DNA from: Geothrix sp. PMB-07
GTDB taxonomy: Bacteria; Acidobacteriota; Holophagae; Holophagales; Holophagaceae
Length of the DNA stretch: 64,000 nt
Assembly: GCF_030758935.1 (NCBI RefSeq)
Contig: NZ_CP132333.1
Coordinates: 640,992 to 704,991 of the forward strand
Reading direction: 5' to 3'
Made by a program: the position numbers and the translations under genes. Below are positions 1-8,865 of the stretch, one piece after another. The notes beneath the pieces were generated by a model. The model was not told the DNA's origin. It saw nothing but the letters and a program-made list of their open reading frames with translations, and searched no databases. Within the stretch, counting starts at the first letter, position 1; the number at the start of each line of letters is the position of its first letter.

Positions 1-328
1 TTGGAATCGCACACTTGTCAAAGGATCCCGGGGGGTTCCTGGCCTTCTGTGGTTATGGCCCTACCCAGGGCAACCCACTGGTCGGAAAGATCTCCTCAGG
101 CGGGGTTATCTCCCAGGTCTGGGCAGGCTCTTGATCGCACTACGGCTTACGCTGTGTCGCGCCAAACCAAGCGCAAATGTCGCGCCAAACCGGCCGCCGC
201 GTTACAAGAAGCGCCGTCGACGGCTTTAAGAAGCCTCTGAACATCGCTCTCTCAGCATTCGAAGGTCGAGTGGCGGATCCTTCCTGCGCTCACGCGATGC
301 TCGACCCTTCAAATGACCCGTGAATAAG
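1..328. other. left edge, no confident gene
   Basis: No reading frame here has recognisable protein features. The one frame open from base 1 is rich in Arg/Ser/Pro and looks like out-of-frame GC-rich sequence. An imperfect inverted repeat (GAAGGTCGAG near 261 against CTCGACCCTTC near 301) is visible. The stretch may be the 3' non-coding side of a gene outside the window. Confidence 0.4.
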
Positions 329-360
329 ATTCAAGCCCCGGATGGCTCCGGGGCTTGAAT
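329..360 (-). terminator. hairpin terminator of the TonB operon
   Basis: A near-perfect stem-loop with arms ATTCAAGCCCCGGA and TCCGGGGCTTGAAT around a 4-nt loop lies about 70 bp past the stop of the last gene of the minus-strand operon. The minus strand continues with CTTATT, so the U-tract is weak. It is best read as the operon terminator. Confidence 0.7.
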
Positions 361-430
361 ATCAGGTCCAAACCTTGCTTGGTCTGCAGGCAAGGCGCCA
401 GGCACCTCTCTCCTGACGCGATGGGCTCGG

Positions 431-1057
431 TCAAAAACTGTATCTGATGCCCACCTGGATCCAGGAGGGGTTGATCCCTTGGTAACCGTAGATATCGTCC
501 CCGCCCTTCCTAAGCCGGGCATCGGAACCGAGCTCGGTTTGTTGGAAAAGCGCCGTCAAAGCCAGTCTGGACGCGACCTGGTATTCCAGGCCGGTTCGGA
601 ATCCGAATTTCCCGAAGACCTTTTTGACCGCACCGGATGTCCCTTCCATCGCGGGATCACTGGAATCTCTGAGCGTCGAGTTCACATGCCAGTTGTTGGC
701 CGAGATTCCAGCCACCAGGGCCCACCTGGAAGTGCTGATGGGCACGATGACATCGGCGGTGACCTGCTCCGACATGAAACTGACCTTCCGGGTGAGTGTT
801 CCGGAAGTCTTTTCCTGGCCCGGGAAGGCATTCAGCCCCAGGCCCAGGCGGATGAAGGTGGTGGAATCTGCGACCGGCACCTGATAGGCCCCGTCGAGAC
901 AGAGGCCCATCAAGGTCCGGTTGGTGAAAGAACTCAGGCTGTCCATGGAATACGGAATGGCGGCACCCGCCTTCCAGCCAGCGGTCTGCTGGGCCTTCGC
1001 CGCACTCCCCGTCAGGAGCAGGAGCCCGGCCATCGTCATTGCGCGAAATTGAGCCAT
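431..1057 (-). CDS. secreted outer-membrane beta-barrel protein (hypothetical)
   Basis: 208 residues. A signal peptide (about 1-22, ending AKAQQ) is followed by alternating hydrophobic/polar segments and a C-terminal aromatic end (VGIRYSF), the usual mark of an outer-membrane beta-barrel. No named family was recognised. It lies 16 bp after the TonB receptor gene on the same strand and is the last gene of a three-gene operon that ends at the hairpin at 329-360. It may be an accessory porin or surface component for the receptor, which is inference. The start is the ATG opening the signal peptide. Confidence 0.7.
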   Translation of the reverse strand: MAQFRAMTMAGLLLLTGSAAKAQQTAGWKAGAAIPYSMDSLSSFTNRTLMGLCLDGAYQVPVADSTTFIRLGLGLNAFPGQEKTSGTLTRKVSFMSEQVTADVIVPISTSRWALVAGISANNWHVNSTLRDSSDPAMEGTSGAVKKVFGKFGFRTGLEYQVASRLALTALFQQTELGSDARLRKGGDDIYGYQGINPSWIQVGIRYSF

Positions 1058-1073
1058 GTCGTTTCTCCTGTTC

Positions 1074-4000
1074 CTAGAACTTGAGGCCGATGCTGAAGCT
1101 GCCGTTGCGGGGGGCCGTCACGTAGTTCCCGCCGCCCTGCTCGTACTTGGTTCCGTAGTTCGGAACCCTCAGGAAGTAGCCACCGGCATTCAGATTCTTA
1201 TCGGAGCTTATGCCGCCCTGCTGGGGGCTTCCGTTGTAGTAGGTGAGCTGGGTGATGTGGTTGAAGAGGTTGGTGACCCGCAGGAATCCGAACAGCTTCA
1301 CCTTGCCCAGGAGGGGCATCTCGTAAGCGACATTGAGAGAGGCGTCGAAGAGGTCGTTGTCGTGGTAGGCACCCCGCTCTGACCAGTACTTGGTCCAACT
1401 GGTCGGCGGCGCGACCGGGGTGGGGTATTTGACGGGGTCTGCGTGATTCTGGGCCACCTGGGCGGTGTAGGCGTCGTTGACAGCCTGAGGCATGTACTGG
1501 GCGTTGGTGGCGCTCCAGTTCTGGCCGCTGACATAGCTGAAATCGATCGCGTAGCTGATCCAGCCCTTGCCGATGGGCACCACCAGAGTGGGCATGATGT
1601 GACCCGCATGGGGGACATCCCCAGGCAAGGCGCCGGCGGAAGCGAACTGATCTGAGCCGATGCCAGCCGCGTTCAGGACGCGGGACATGGTGTAGAGCTC
1701 TGAAGAACGCGTGAACGATCCGGTCTGGTTGTAGCCGCCCCAGGTCGGTGATTCCCCGGCGGTGAAGTTGCCTCGGGAACGGCCGTAGGTGTAATTCAGA
1801 TGCCAGCGGAAGTAGTCGTTGACCTTGAAGTCGCCCTCGATCTCGATGCCGTTGTAGTCGCGCCAGAGATCCTTGCTGTTGAAGGCGTAGCGAACCTGGG
1901 TGTACAGGGGAGGCAATCCCGTTCCCGTGAAATCAGAGATCAGTACCCGCTCATCGTAGGCGGTGCCCCACTGCCGAGAGAAGGCGATGCAGTTCTGGTA
2001 GGTTTTGTTGACGTAGGTCATCTTCACCCAGGAGCCGTTGTCCAGTGCCCGGCGGTATTCCACCGAGTATTCGATGTTGCTCTGGGGTTTCAGGCCCGGC
2101 TGGTTGACTGTTCCCGCAACGGTGTTGGTCATGCTGATGGGGTACCGGTAGTTATCCGGATTGGTGATGGCCGCATAGTCCACGAACCGAACGCCATGCA
2201 GGGGATCCGAGGGATCACCGGCCTGAGGCTGGTTCTGGCCCGTCCATCCTAGGGTCGCGAGATGGCTTTCCGCCTTCCGGAACATCGAATTGGTGAGGTC
2301 GGCGGGGAAGGCATCCTGGTAGCGGGCGGCCGAAAGCTTGAACACGTGCTTCGCGTCTCCCTTCGGGTCGAAAGTGAAGACCACACGGGGACTCAGGCCC
2401 GTCACGGGGTCAAGGATGTCCAGGCCCGTCTTACCGTCCTTCGAGGAGGTTCGATCCACCCTCAGGCCGACCATGACATTCAGTTTCGGATTTACGGTGA
2501 TCTGGTCGTTGAGCCAGAGGGAGAGGTTCGTGTTCAGGGACAGGCCGTCATCGTCATAGGCCCGCTGCATCACAGGAGCCAGACCAACGTTTCCGTTCTG
2601 GCCATTCACGTCCTTTCCGCCCGCATCCTTGCTGTAGACGATGGTGGGGAACAACCAGTCGCCGTCGTACGAGCCGCCTTTGGCGTACCAGCCACCCACA
2701 TTGAACTGTGTGTGGTTCGACCCGAAATAGGATGAGGAGTAGACGTGAGTCCGGTACCACTCGGCACCCACATCGATGTCGTGCTGGAGGCCCCAGAAAT
2801 CGCGATACAGTTTCATGTTCGCGTTGACACTCCTGGAGCCGAAATTCTCCGATGGGTTTCCGCGGCCTGTGCCTCCCACCAGAAGATCGACGCCATAGAC
2901 ATGGCTGGGATCAGGTGCGTTGTCGAAGGCATCCACATAGGCCCTGACGGGGTTGTTGCGCGGATCGCGCCCGAGTTTGCCGGAGTTCTGCTTGGTCTTG
3001 TTGCTGGAGGTGTTGCCTGTGACCTCCAGGAAGCTGGTCGACCCGAAAGTCGCGGTGTAGTTGAATCCCGCCGACTCGTGGGTCTCCTTGGAGGGGCTGC
3101 GGCCCGCCAAGAAGTAGTCGTCGCCGTCCAACTGCCCACCGTAAGTCCACTCGCCCTTGCTGCCCATGACCTGAAGCCTCTGATCCGGCGTGATGGCCCA
3201 AGACAGCTTCCCTTCGTTATACGTGTACTTGGTCGTCTGGCTGTACTGCGCCCCCGCATCCGTCTTGGGAAGGCCGTATCCCTGGATTTGCGAGGCGGCC
3301 GTCGACCGCGCCATGAGCGTGTTCGGATCAATGGCCGTGAGCCCGTCAATCAGCGGATTGCCCGTTCTCTGAACATTCATCACGGACTTGTCGAGGGTTC
3401 CGACGGTCCCGTAGGCCTGAGTGTCGGGGCGGAGCTGTGTGGCGTAGTTGAACCAGAGCTTGTCTTTGATGATAGGGCCCATGAGCGTGATGTACCACTG
3501 CCGCGAGAGCCCCTCCGACGTTCCGCTCACCTGCTGACGGTAGTCCGTCGCCCGGTACGAGGGGCGCGAGTACGTGGCGCGGATGGACCCGGCGAAATCG
3601 TTGCCGCCCGACTTGGTGACAACGTTCACTCCGCCACCCAGCGCGCGACCGAACTTGGCATTGAGAGGCGACAGAACGACAGCGATGTCCTCGACATTGT
3701 CTTCGATGAAGAAGTCGCCCGTGGTCTGGTTGTAGATGGGGTCCTTAATGTCGACGCCGTTCAGGGTGTACTGGGTGGCTTCAACCGAAGCGCCCCGGAA
3801 TGAGGGCAAGCCCATCTGGGTGGGGGCAGCACCAGGAACCATGCGGAGAGCGGCGTTGATGTCGCGTCCGCCTGAGGTCTGGAGCAGTTCTTCCGAGGTG
3901 AAGGTGGAGACCACCTGGGCCTCGGTCTTGTCCACGTCCGAGCCCGCGCCGAGGACAACCACGGTGGCCGCGGCGGTGGAGATATGCTTGATGACGAGGG

Positions 4001-4322
4001 ACTGGAACATCTGAGATCCAGGGCCCACGTGGACATTCTGGGACGAAGAACCGACGAACCCGTCGCAGGTGGCCGTGATCTTGTAATCCCCGGGCGGGAG
4101 CAGGGCCGCGTTCCATCCCCCGGCGGCATCCGTGGTGATTCGGCGGATGCCCATGAGCTGAGGAGCGGAAAGGCTCACCAGCGCATTCGCGACCGGCGCA
4201 CCGGCCTCATCCTTGACCACCCCGCGCAGGATGCCATTGTTGGAGGCCTGCGCCGAGAGCGTCTGCGCCGCCAACAACATGGTCAGGGATGTGATCCCCA
4301 CTGTTAGGTTGCGAAACTTCAT
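1074..4322 (-). CDS. TonB-dependent receptor with N-terminal carboxypeptidase-regulatory domain
   Basis: 1082 residues. Order: signal peptide (1-26, ending LSAQA), a carboxypeptidase-regulatory-like Ig fold (about 30-110, starting GVVKDEAGAPVANA), a plug domain (about 125-240, with RDINAALRMVPG and LNGVDIKDPI), then a long 22-strand-type barrel ending in GLKF. This Oar-like architecture is common in Acidobacteriota and moves bulky substrates across the outer membrane using TonB energy. The gene sits between two small beta-barrel genes (25-bp and 16-bp gaps) and is divergent from a LysR/alpha-mannosidase locus. A glycan or glycopeptide ligand is therefore plausible but unproven. Confidence 0.9.
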   Translation of the reverse strand: MKFRNLTVGITSLTMLLAAQTLSAQASNNGILRGVVKDEAGAPVANALVSLSAPQLMGIRRITTDAAGGWNAALLPPGDYKITATCDGFVGSSSQNVHVGPGSQMFQSLVIKHISTAAATVVVLGAGSDVDKTEAQVVSTFTSEELLQTSGGRDINAALRMVPGAAPTQMGLPSFRGASVEATQYTLNGVDIKDPIYNQTTGDFFIEDNVEDIAVVLSPLNAKFGRALGGGVNVVTKSGGNDFAGSIRATYSRPSYRATDYRQQVSGTSEGLSRQWYITLMGPIIKDKLWFNYATQLRPDTQAYGTVGTLDKSVMNVQRTGNPLIDGLTAIDPNTLMARSTAASQIQGYGLPKTDAGAQYSQTTKYTYNEGKLSWAITPDQRLQVMGSKGEWTYGGQLDGDDYFLAGRSPSKETHESAGFNYTATFGSTSFLEVTGNTSSNKTKQNSGKLGRDPRNNPVRAYVDAFDNAPDPSHVYGVDLLVGGTGRGNPSENFGSRSVNANMKLYRDFWGLQHDIDVGAEWYRTHVYSSSYFGSNHTQFNVGGWYAKGGSYDGDWLFPTIVYSKDAGGKDVNGQNGNVGLAPVMQRAYDDDGLSLNTNLSLWLNDQITVNPKLNVMVGLRVDRTSSKDGKTGLDILDPVTGLSPRVVFTFDPKGDAKHVFKLSAARYQDAFPADLTNSMFRKAESHLATLGWTGQNQPQAGDPSDPLHGVRFVDYAAITNPDNYRYPISMTNTVAGTVNQPGLKPQSNIEYSVEYRRALDNGSWVKMTYVNKTYQNCIAFSRQWGTAYDERVLISDFTGTGLPPLYTQVRYAFNSKDLWRDYNGIEIEGDFKVNDYFRWHLNYTYGRSRGNFTAGESPTWGGYNQTGSFTRSSELYTMSRVLNAAGIGSDQFASAGALPGDVPHAGHIMPTLVVPIGKGWISYAIDFSYVSGQNWSATNAQYMPQAVNDAYTAQVAQNHADPVKYPTPVAPPTSWTKYWSERGAYHDNDLFDASLNVAYEMPLLGKVKLFGFLRVTNLFNHITQLTYYNGSPQQGGISSDKNLNAGGYFLRVPNYGTKYEQGGGNYVTAPRNGSFSIGLKF

Positions 4323-4347
4323 GTGTGACCTCGCGTGCGGAATAGGG

Positions 4348-5064
4348 TTAGAAGCGGATGGCGTAGGCCAGTTCGAGGTGGGGCACCATGCGGGTGGCTG
4401 TGCTCACGGAATCCTTCGAGTTGTGCGTCCCCTGTCCACCGGCCGTACCGGCCACATGGACATAGGTGGCGGAGGTGTAACTGAGGCCGACCAGTTGCAC
4501 TTCCAGGAACTGGTCCTTCATGACGGGGATCGAGACACCCACGTAGGGACTGACAGCCAATGCGCTCTTCTCGATCACCCCGTTATAGGCGTCACGGTAG
4601 GAACCATCCGTGCCGGAGATGTCCGCAACGTATTCCTCGCGGAACTTGGCTTTGCCCAGCTGCAGGCCGGCCCGCAAACCCAGATCGTTCCAGGGCTTCT
4701 CATAGGAGAGGCGCAGGGCCAAGGTATCCACCTGGCTCTTCCGCATGTCTACGGAATGGGCTGGATCCACCTTGATCGCTGTGACCGATCCGATGGCGGT
4801 CACATCCGCGCTGTAGAAGCCTCCGGGCTTGTAGAGGAAGCCCAGCTCTGCGCCCCAGCGACCGAGGTCGTTCTGGTAGCCGGCCTCCACGCCGAAGCCT
4901 AGGAAGTACCCCTTCAGTGCATCCTTGTGCTCCGAGGCCTGAACTGCCGTGCGCAGTTTCAGCCCGTAGAAGGGCCCCGCTTCCTGCGCCGAGGCTTGCT
5001 GGGTGGCCAGTAGAAATCCGAGGCCCAACCCGATATTACGGATGATTTTTTCATTCATGCACAT
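4348..5064 (-). CDS. outer-membrane beta-barrel protein (hypothetical)
   Basis: 238 residues, first gene of the TonB operon. A signal peptide (to about residue 26, ending ASAQE) precedes a small barrel-like chain with repeated amphipathic strands and the terminal segment LELAYAIRF. A GGAGG-like element precedes the ATG. No family assigned. It resembles the general class of 8- to 12-strand acidobacterial barrels of unknown cargo. It shares its upstream region with the divergent LysR gene, so the regulator may control it. Confidence 0.7.
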   Translation of the reverse strand: MCMNEKIIRNIGLGLGFLLATQQASAQEAGPFYGLKLRTAVQASEHKDALKGYFLGFGVEAGYQNDLGRWGAELGFLYKPGGFYSADVTAIGSVTAIKVDPAHSVDMRKSQVDTLALRLSYEKPWNDLGLRAGLQLGKAKFREEYVADISGTDGSYRDAYNGVIEKSALAVSPYVGVSIPVMKDQFLEVQLVGLSYTSATYVHVAGTAGGQGTHNSKDSVSTATRMVPHLELAYAIRF

Positions 5065-5232
5065 CCTCCTATTGCTTGCGTTTCCCGAAGCTTGGACAGA
5101 GCTACTCCAGTCCGGCTAAGGCCAGTCGGAGTTGCCTGAATTGCCTGGGGGGTTGAAGTGATTGATTAAAGAATTAACGACTTGTTTTTATGCATTCTGC
5201 ATGGGGGTTTCTGCGACCGAACCAATTATTGA

Positions 5233-5454
5233 TCCATACCAAATAACGCGAAAATCGATGGCTTGTATTCACTCTGGAATGCTTGACAGTCTCAGTTCTG
5301 GGATGTGACAGTTCGGGGCTGATTCAAGACGGATTGGGGAGGAGGGTGAAGGAACATGGCTGAGCATCGCCGCCCCAGCTTCGGAGCATTCTGCGCGGGG
5401 GTTCCCGGCCTTGATCCATCTAATAGTCCATACCCGATAACGCGAGAAACGATG
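5233..5454. promoter_or_regulatory. duplicated operator-like element in the TonB/lysR divergent region
   Basis: The 437-bp gap 5065-5501 holds two same-orientation copies of a 28-bp element, at 5233-5260 and 5427-5454, matching at 24 of 28 positions. Shared blocks are TCCATACC, ATAACGCGA and CGATG in fixed spacing. The downstream copy ends 47 bp before the lysR start. Each copy contains a T-N11-A spacing, the loose LysR-box pattern. I infer binding sites for the adjacent LysR protein that control one or both divergent units. No other gene is visible in the gap. Confidence 0.55.
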
Positions 5455-5501
5455 ATTTATCCCCGTGGCACCATCTCAGGCAGACTCAGCTTGAGGGTGC
5501 C

Positions 5502-6410
5502 GTGACCCGACTGCCGGATATCGACCTGAACCTGTTGGTGGTGCTGGACACGCTGCTCAAGGAACGCAACGTCACTCAAGCGGCCATCAGCCTTGGCACC
5601 ACCCAATCCACGCTCAGCAGCGCCCTGGCGCGATTGCGGAAGGTCATTGGCGACCCCCTGTTCGTGCGGGCTCCCAGAGGCATCACCCCCACGCCTCGGG
5701 CGCTGGCCATCGAGAAGCCCCTTCACGAGACCCTCGCCAAGCTGCTGGACGTGCTTCAGCCGGTGGAATTCGATCCCTCCGCCTCCAACCGCATTTTCGT
5801 TTTCGCGGCCACGGACTACCTGCAGTTTGTGATGGCGGGGCCACTGATGCGGCGCATCCAGGAGCTCGCACCCCGGGTCCAGGTCATCATCCAGCCCATC
5901 GCCCACCACTTCCCATGGGAGGAACTGGCCAATGGGGAGCTGGATTTCGTGCTGGCCGGGTATTCGCAGCCCCCGGAAGGTCTTCAGAGCCGCCTCCTCT
6001 TCAAGGACGAAGTCGTCTGCATCCTCCGGAAGGATCATCCGAGCCTTCAGCGGCCCTTCGACCAGGAGGCCTATCTCGCGCTTTCACACATCGAAGTGCA
6101 GGCCCTGGTGGGCCCGACCCTCGTGAACCAGCAGATGGCCGCGCTGGGGCTGGACCGGCACATCAGCCTGACGGTGCCCCATTTTCTCGCTGCGCCCTTC
6201 GCCGTGCTGGAGACGGACCTCTGCTTTACTCTGGCTCGCCGGATCGCCGAGCCACTGGCGGCGGCTTTCCCCCTGGCAGTGGTGCCCTATCCCTTCGAGT
6301 CACCGTCCTTCCAGGTGCGGCAGTTCTGGCATCTCCGAATGCAGGATGATCCCTCCCACCGCTGGCTGCGCGGCGTCATGGCGGGACTAACGCTTGGAGA
6401 GGAAAGCTAG
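5502..6410 (+). CDS. LysR-family transcriptional regulator
   Basis: 302 residues. An N-terminal winged helix-turn-helix (about 8-66, with NVTQAAISLGTTQSTLSSAL and RLRKVIGDPLFVR) is followed by a LysR substrate-binding domain (about 95-295), as in the NodD/NahR-like branch. The chosen start is GTG with GAGGG just upstream; no better ATG exists before the HTH. It stands upstream of the mannosidase/transport/kinase genes and divergent from the TonB operon, so it probably senses a sugar or aromatic-glycan derivative. The ligand cannot be read from sequence. Confidence 0.9.
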   Translation: MTRLPDIDLNLLVVLDTLLKERNVTQAAISLGTTQSTLSSALARLRKVIGDPLFVRAPRGITPTPRALAIEKPLHETLAKLLDVLQPVEFDPSASNRIFVFAATDYLQFVMAGPLMRRIQELAPRVQVIIQPIAHHFPWEELANGELDFVLAGYSQPPEGLQSRLLFKDEVVCILRKDHPSLQRPFDQEAYLALSHIEVQALVGPTLVNQQMAALGLDRHISLTVPHFLAAPFAVLETDLCFTLARRIAEPLAAAFPLAVVPYPFESPSFQVRQFWHLRMQDDPSHRWLRGVMAGLTLGEES

Positions 6411-6518
6411 GGCTGTCATCGACGAGATTGATGACCCCTATGGGGCGCCCGCACTATCTCGCTTTGCAGTTCACGCTCAGGATCACTCCATCGGCCCGCC
6501 GATCCCCGGAGTCTTCCC

Positions 6519-8816
6519 ATGCAGATGCTTCGCGCACTCATCCTCCTGCCGGTCACAGCCCTGTTCGCCGCGCCCCCGGTACCGGCTCCCTCCGGCCTCT
6601 CGAAATACGTTCGGCCCTTCGTGGGCACCAAGGGAGAGGGAAACACCTACCCCGGCGCCCAGATGCCCTTCGGCATGGTGGCTCTCAGCCCCGACACGGA
6701 CAAGAAGGAATACAACACCGCGTCGGGATACGAGTACTCGGACAAGACCATCCTCGGATTCTCCATGCTGCACCTCTCCGGCACTGGCATCCCGGACATG
6801 GGGGACATCCTGTTCCAGCCCACCGTGGGCGAAACCCGGCTTGAACCTGGCACCAAGGACCTGAAAGAGAAGGGCTACCAGAGCCGGTTCAGCCATGACC
6901 GTGAGTCTGCCTCGCCCGGGTACTACTCCGTGGTGCTGGACGACTACGGGGTGAAGGCCGAGCTCACGGCCACCGCCCGTGCCGGGATGCTGCGGTTCAC
7001 CTACCCGGCCTCCAAGAACGCCCACGTGGTGCTGGATCTCAGCCATGTCCTGCTGCACAAGGTGGTCTGGTCCAATGTCCGTCAGGTGGACGGGCAGACC
7101 CTCCAGGGCATGCACCTGGTGAAGGGCTGGGCCAAGGATCGCCCCGTCTATTTCGCGGCCCGCTTCTCCAAGCCCTTTGGCGGTCTCCGCCTCTTCAGCG
7201 ACAAGAAGGAACTCAAGTACGATTCCTTCAAGTCCTACCGCTACCTCAGCTCCACGTCTGGTGCCGGCGCCAACCTTCAGGCGGTGGTGGACTATGAGAC
7301 GGGCAAGGACGAGCAGATCTCTGTGAAGGTGGGGATCTCGCCCCTCAGCGAAGAGGGCGCGTTGCGCAATCTCGATGCAGAAATGCCCGATTGGGCCTTT
7401 GAATCCTACGTGCAGAAGGCGCGCGATGCCTGGGACGTGGAGTTGGGCAAGTTCGAGGTGGAAGGCACCGACACCCAAAAGGCCACCTTCTACAGCGGTG
7501 TCTACCACGCCTTCATGGCCCCCAACCTCTACACAGACAGCGATGGCAGATACCGGGGCCAGGATCAGCAGGCCAAGATGGCCAAGGGCTTCCAGAACTA
7601 CACCACCTTCAGTCTCTGGGACACCTACCGCGCCACCCATCCCCTCTTCACGCTGGTGCAGGCGGACCGGGACCGGGACATGATCCAATCCCTGCTGGCC
7701 GCCTACGATCAGAGTTCGGACCACCTGCTGCCCATCTGGCATTTCTGGAGCAACGAGACCTGGTGCATGCCCGGCTATCATGCCGTGCCGGTGATCGTCG
7801 ATGCCTGGGCCAAGGGCATGACCGGCATCGACTGGGAGAAGGCTTTGGAAGCCTGCGTGGCCAGTGCCTCCCACCCCACCTTCGACGGCCTGGTGGACTA
7901 CGAGCGCCTGGGCTATGTGCCCTTCGATCTGGAAAACGAAAGCGTTTCGAAAACGTTGGAATACGCCTACGACGATGCCTGCATCGCCCGTCTGGCGCGG
8001 GGCCTGGGCAAGACCGCCATTGCCGAGCGGTTCGAGAAGCGCGCCCAGTCCTACCGGAACCTTTATGATCCCAGCCTGAAATTCATGCGGCCCAAGGACA
8101 GCAAGGGCCAGTGGATGACGCCCTTCAATCCCCTCGAATACAAGCACCTTGGGCCCTTCACCGAAGGCACCACCTGGCAGTACACCTGGTCCGTGGCCCA
8201 GGACGTGCCGGGGCTCATCGGCCTGATGGGCGGAAGGGAGGCCTTCACGCGCAAGCTGGATGAGGTCTTCCAGGAACACGAGAAGCGGACGGATGACGGC
8301 GTCGAGGACATCGAGGGCCGCATCGGCGAGTACTGGCACGGCAACGAGCCCAGCCACCACGTGGCCTACCTCTTTGCCGCCGCGGGCCAGCCCTGGAAGA
8401 CCCAGGCCCTCGTGCGCAAGCTCATCGACACCCAGTACGGAGACCAGCCCGGCTCCCTCTGCGGCAACGATGACTGCGGCCAGATGAGCTCCTGGTACAT
8501 CTTCAGCGCCATGGGCTTCTACCCTGTCTGTCCTGGCGACAACCGCTACGTGATCGGAAGCCCTGCGCTGCCGAAAATCTCCATGCACCTCAGCAACGGC
8601 AAGACCTTCACCGTGCGAGCGGAGAAGTTCTCCGCGAAAAACGTCTACGTTCAGAAGGTCACGTTGAATGGAAAGCCCTGGTCCAAGGCCTGGCTGTCCC
8701 ATGCCACGCTTTGTGAAGGCGGCGAACTGGTCTTCACTCTGGGAGCCAAGCCCAACAAGGCCTGGGCCAGCAAGCCTGAGGCGGCCCCCGGGTCGATGCG
8801 TGACGTCCAGCCCTGA
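6519..8816 (+). CDS. GH92 family alpha-mannosidase
   Basis: 765 residues. A short signal peptide (about 1-18, LLPVTALFAA) is followed by a GH92 beta-sandwich (FVGTKGEGNTYPGAQMPFGM) and an (alpha/alpha)6 catalytic domain with NETWCMPGYHA, GTTWQYTWS and the family hallmark GNDDCGQMSSWYIFSAMGF. GH92 enzymes are calcium-dependent exo-alpha-mannosidases acting on N-glycans and mannans, normally periplasmic or surface-exposed. It is the first enzyme gene after lysR and is followed by a sugar porter, kinase and isomerase. Linkage specificity (1,2, 1,3 or 1,6) is not predictable here. Confidence 0.93.
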   Translation: MQMLRALILLPVTALFAAPPVPAPSGLSKYVRPFVGTKGEGNTYPGAQMPFGMVALSPDTDKKEYNTASGYEYSDKTILGFSMLHLSGTGIPDMGDILFQPTVGETRLEPGTKDLKEKGYQSRFSHDRESASPGYYSVVLDDYGVKAELTATARAGMLRFTYPASKNAHVVLDLSHVLLHKVVWSNVRQVDGQTLQGMHLVKGWAKDRPVYFAARFSKPFGGLRLFSDKKELKYDSFKSYRYLSSTSGAGANLQAVVDYETGKDEQISVKVGISPLSEEGALRNLDAEMPDWAFESYVQKARDAWDVELGKFEVEGTDTQKATFYSGVYHAFMAPNLYTDSDGRYRGQDQQAKMAKGFQNYTTFSLWDTYRATHPLFTLVQADRDRDMIQSLLAAYDQSSDHLLPIWHFWSNETWCMPGYHAVPVIVDAWAKGMTGIDWEKALEACVASASHPTFDGLVDYERLGYVPFDLENESVSKTLEYAYDDACIARLARGLGKTAIAERFEKRAQSYRNLYDPSLKFMRPKDSKGQWMTPFNPLEYKHLGPFTEGTTWQYTWSVAQDVPGLIGLMGGREAFTRKLDEVFQEHEKRTDDGVEDIEGRIGEYWHGNEPSHHVAYLFAAAGQPWKTQALVRKLIDTQYGDQPGSLCGNDDCGQMSSWYIFSAMGFYPVCPGDNRYVIGSPALPKISMHLSNGKTFTVRAEKFSAKNVYVQKVTLNGKPWSKAWLSHATLCEGGELVFTLGAKPNKAWASKPEAAPGSMRDVQP

Positions 8817-8865
8817 GCCCCTTCCCCGAGGCCTTCACGATCTGGCCCAGCCCTAGGAGCGTCCG

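Noticed and set aside
1..240. 79-codon frame at the left edge
   Set aside because: No start signal, low-complexity Arg/Ser/Pro composition and no domain. Not supported as a gene.
6483..8702. 739-codon minus-strand frame opposite GH92
   Set aside because: Same GC-shadow effect; the plus-strand GH92 gene has clear family motifs.
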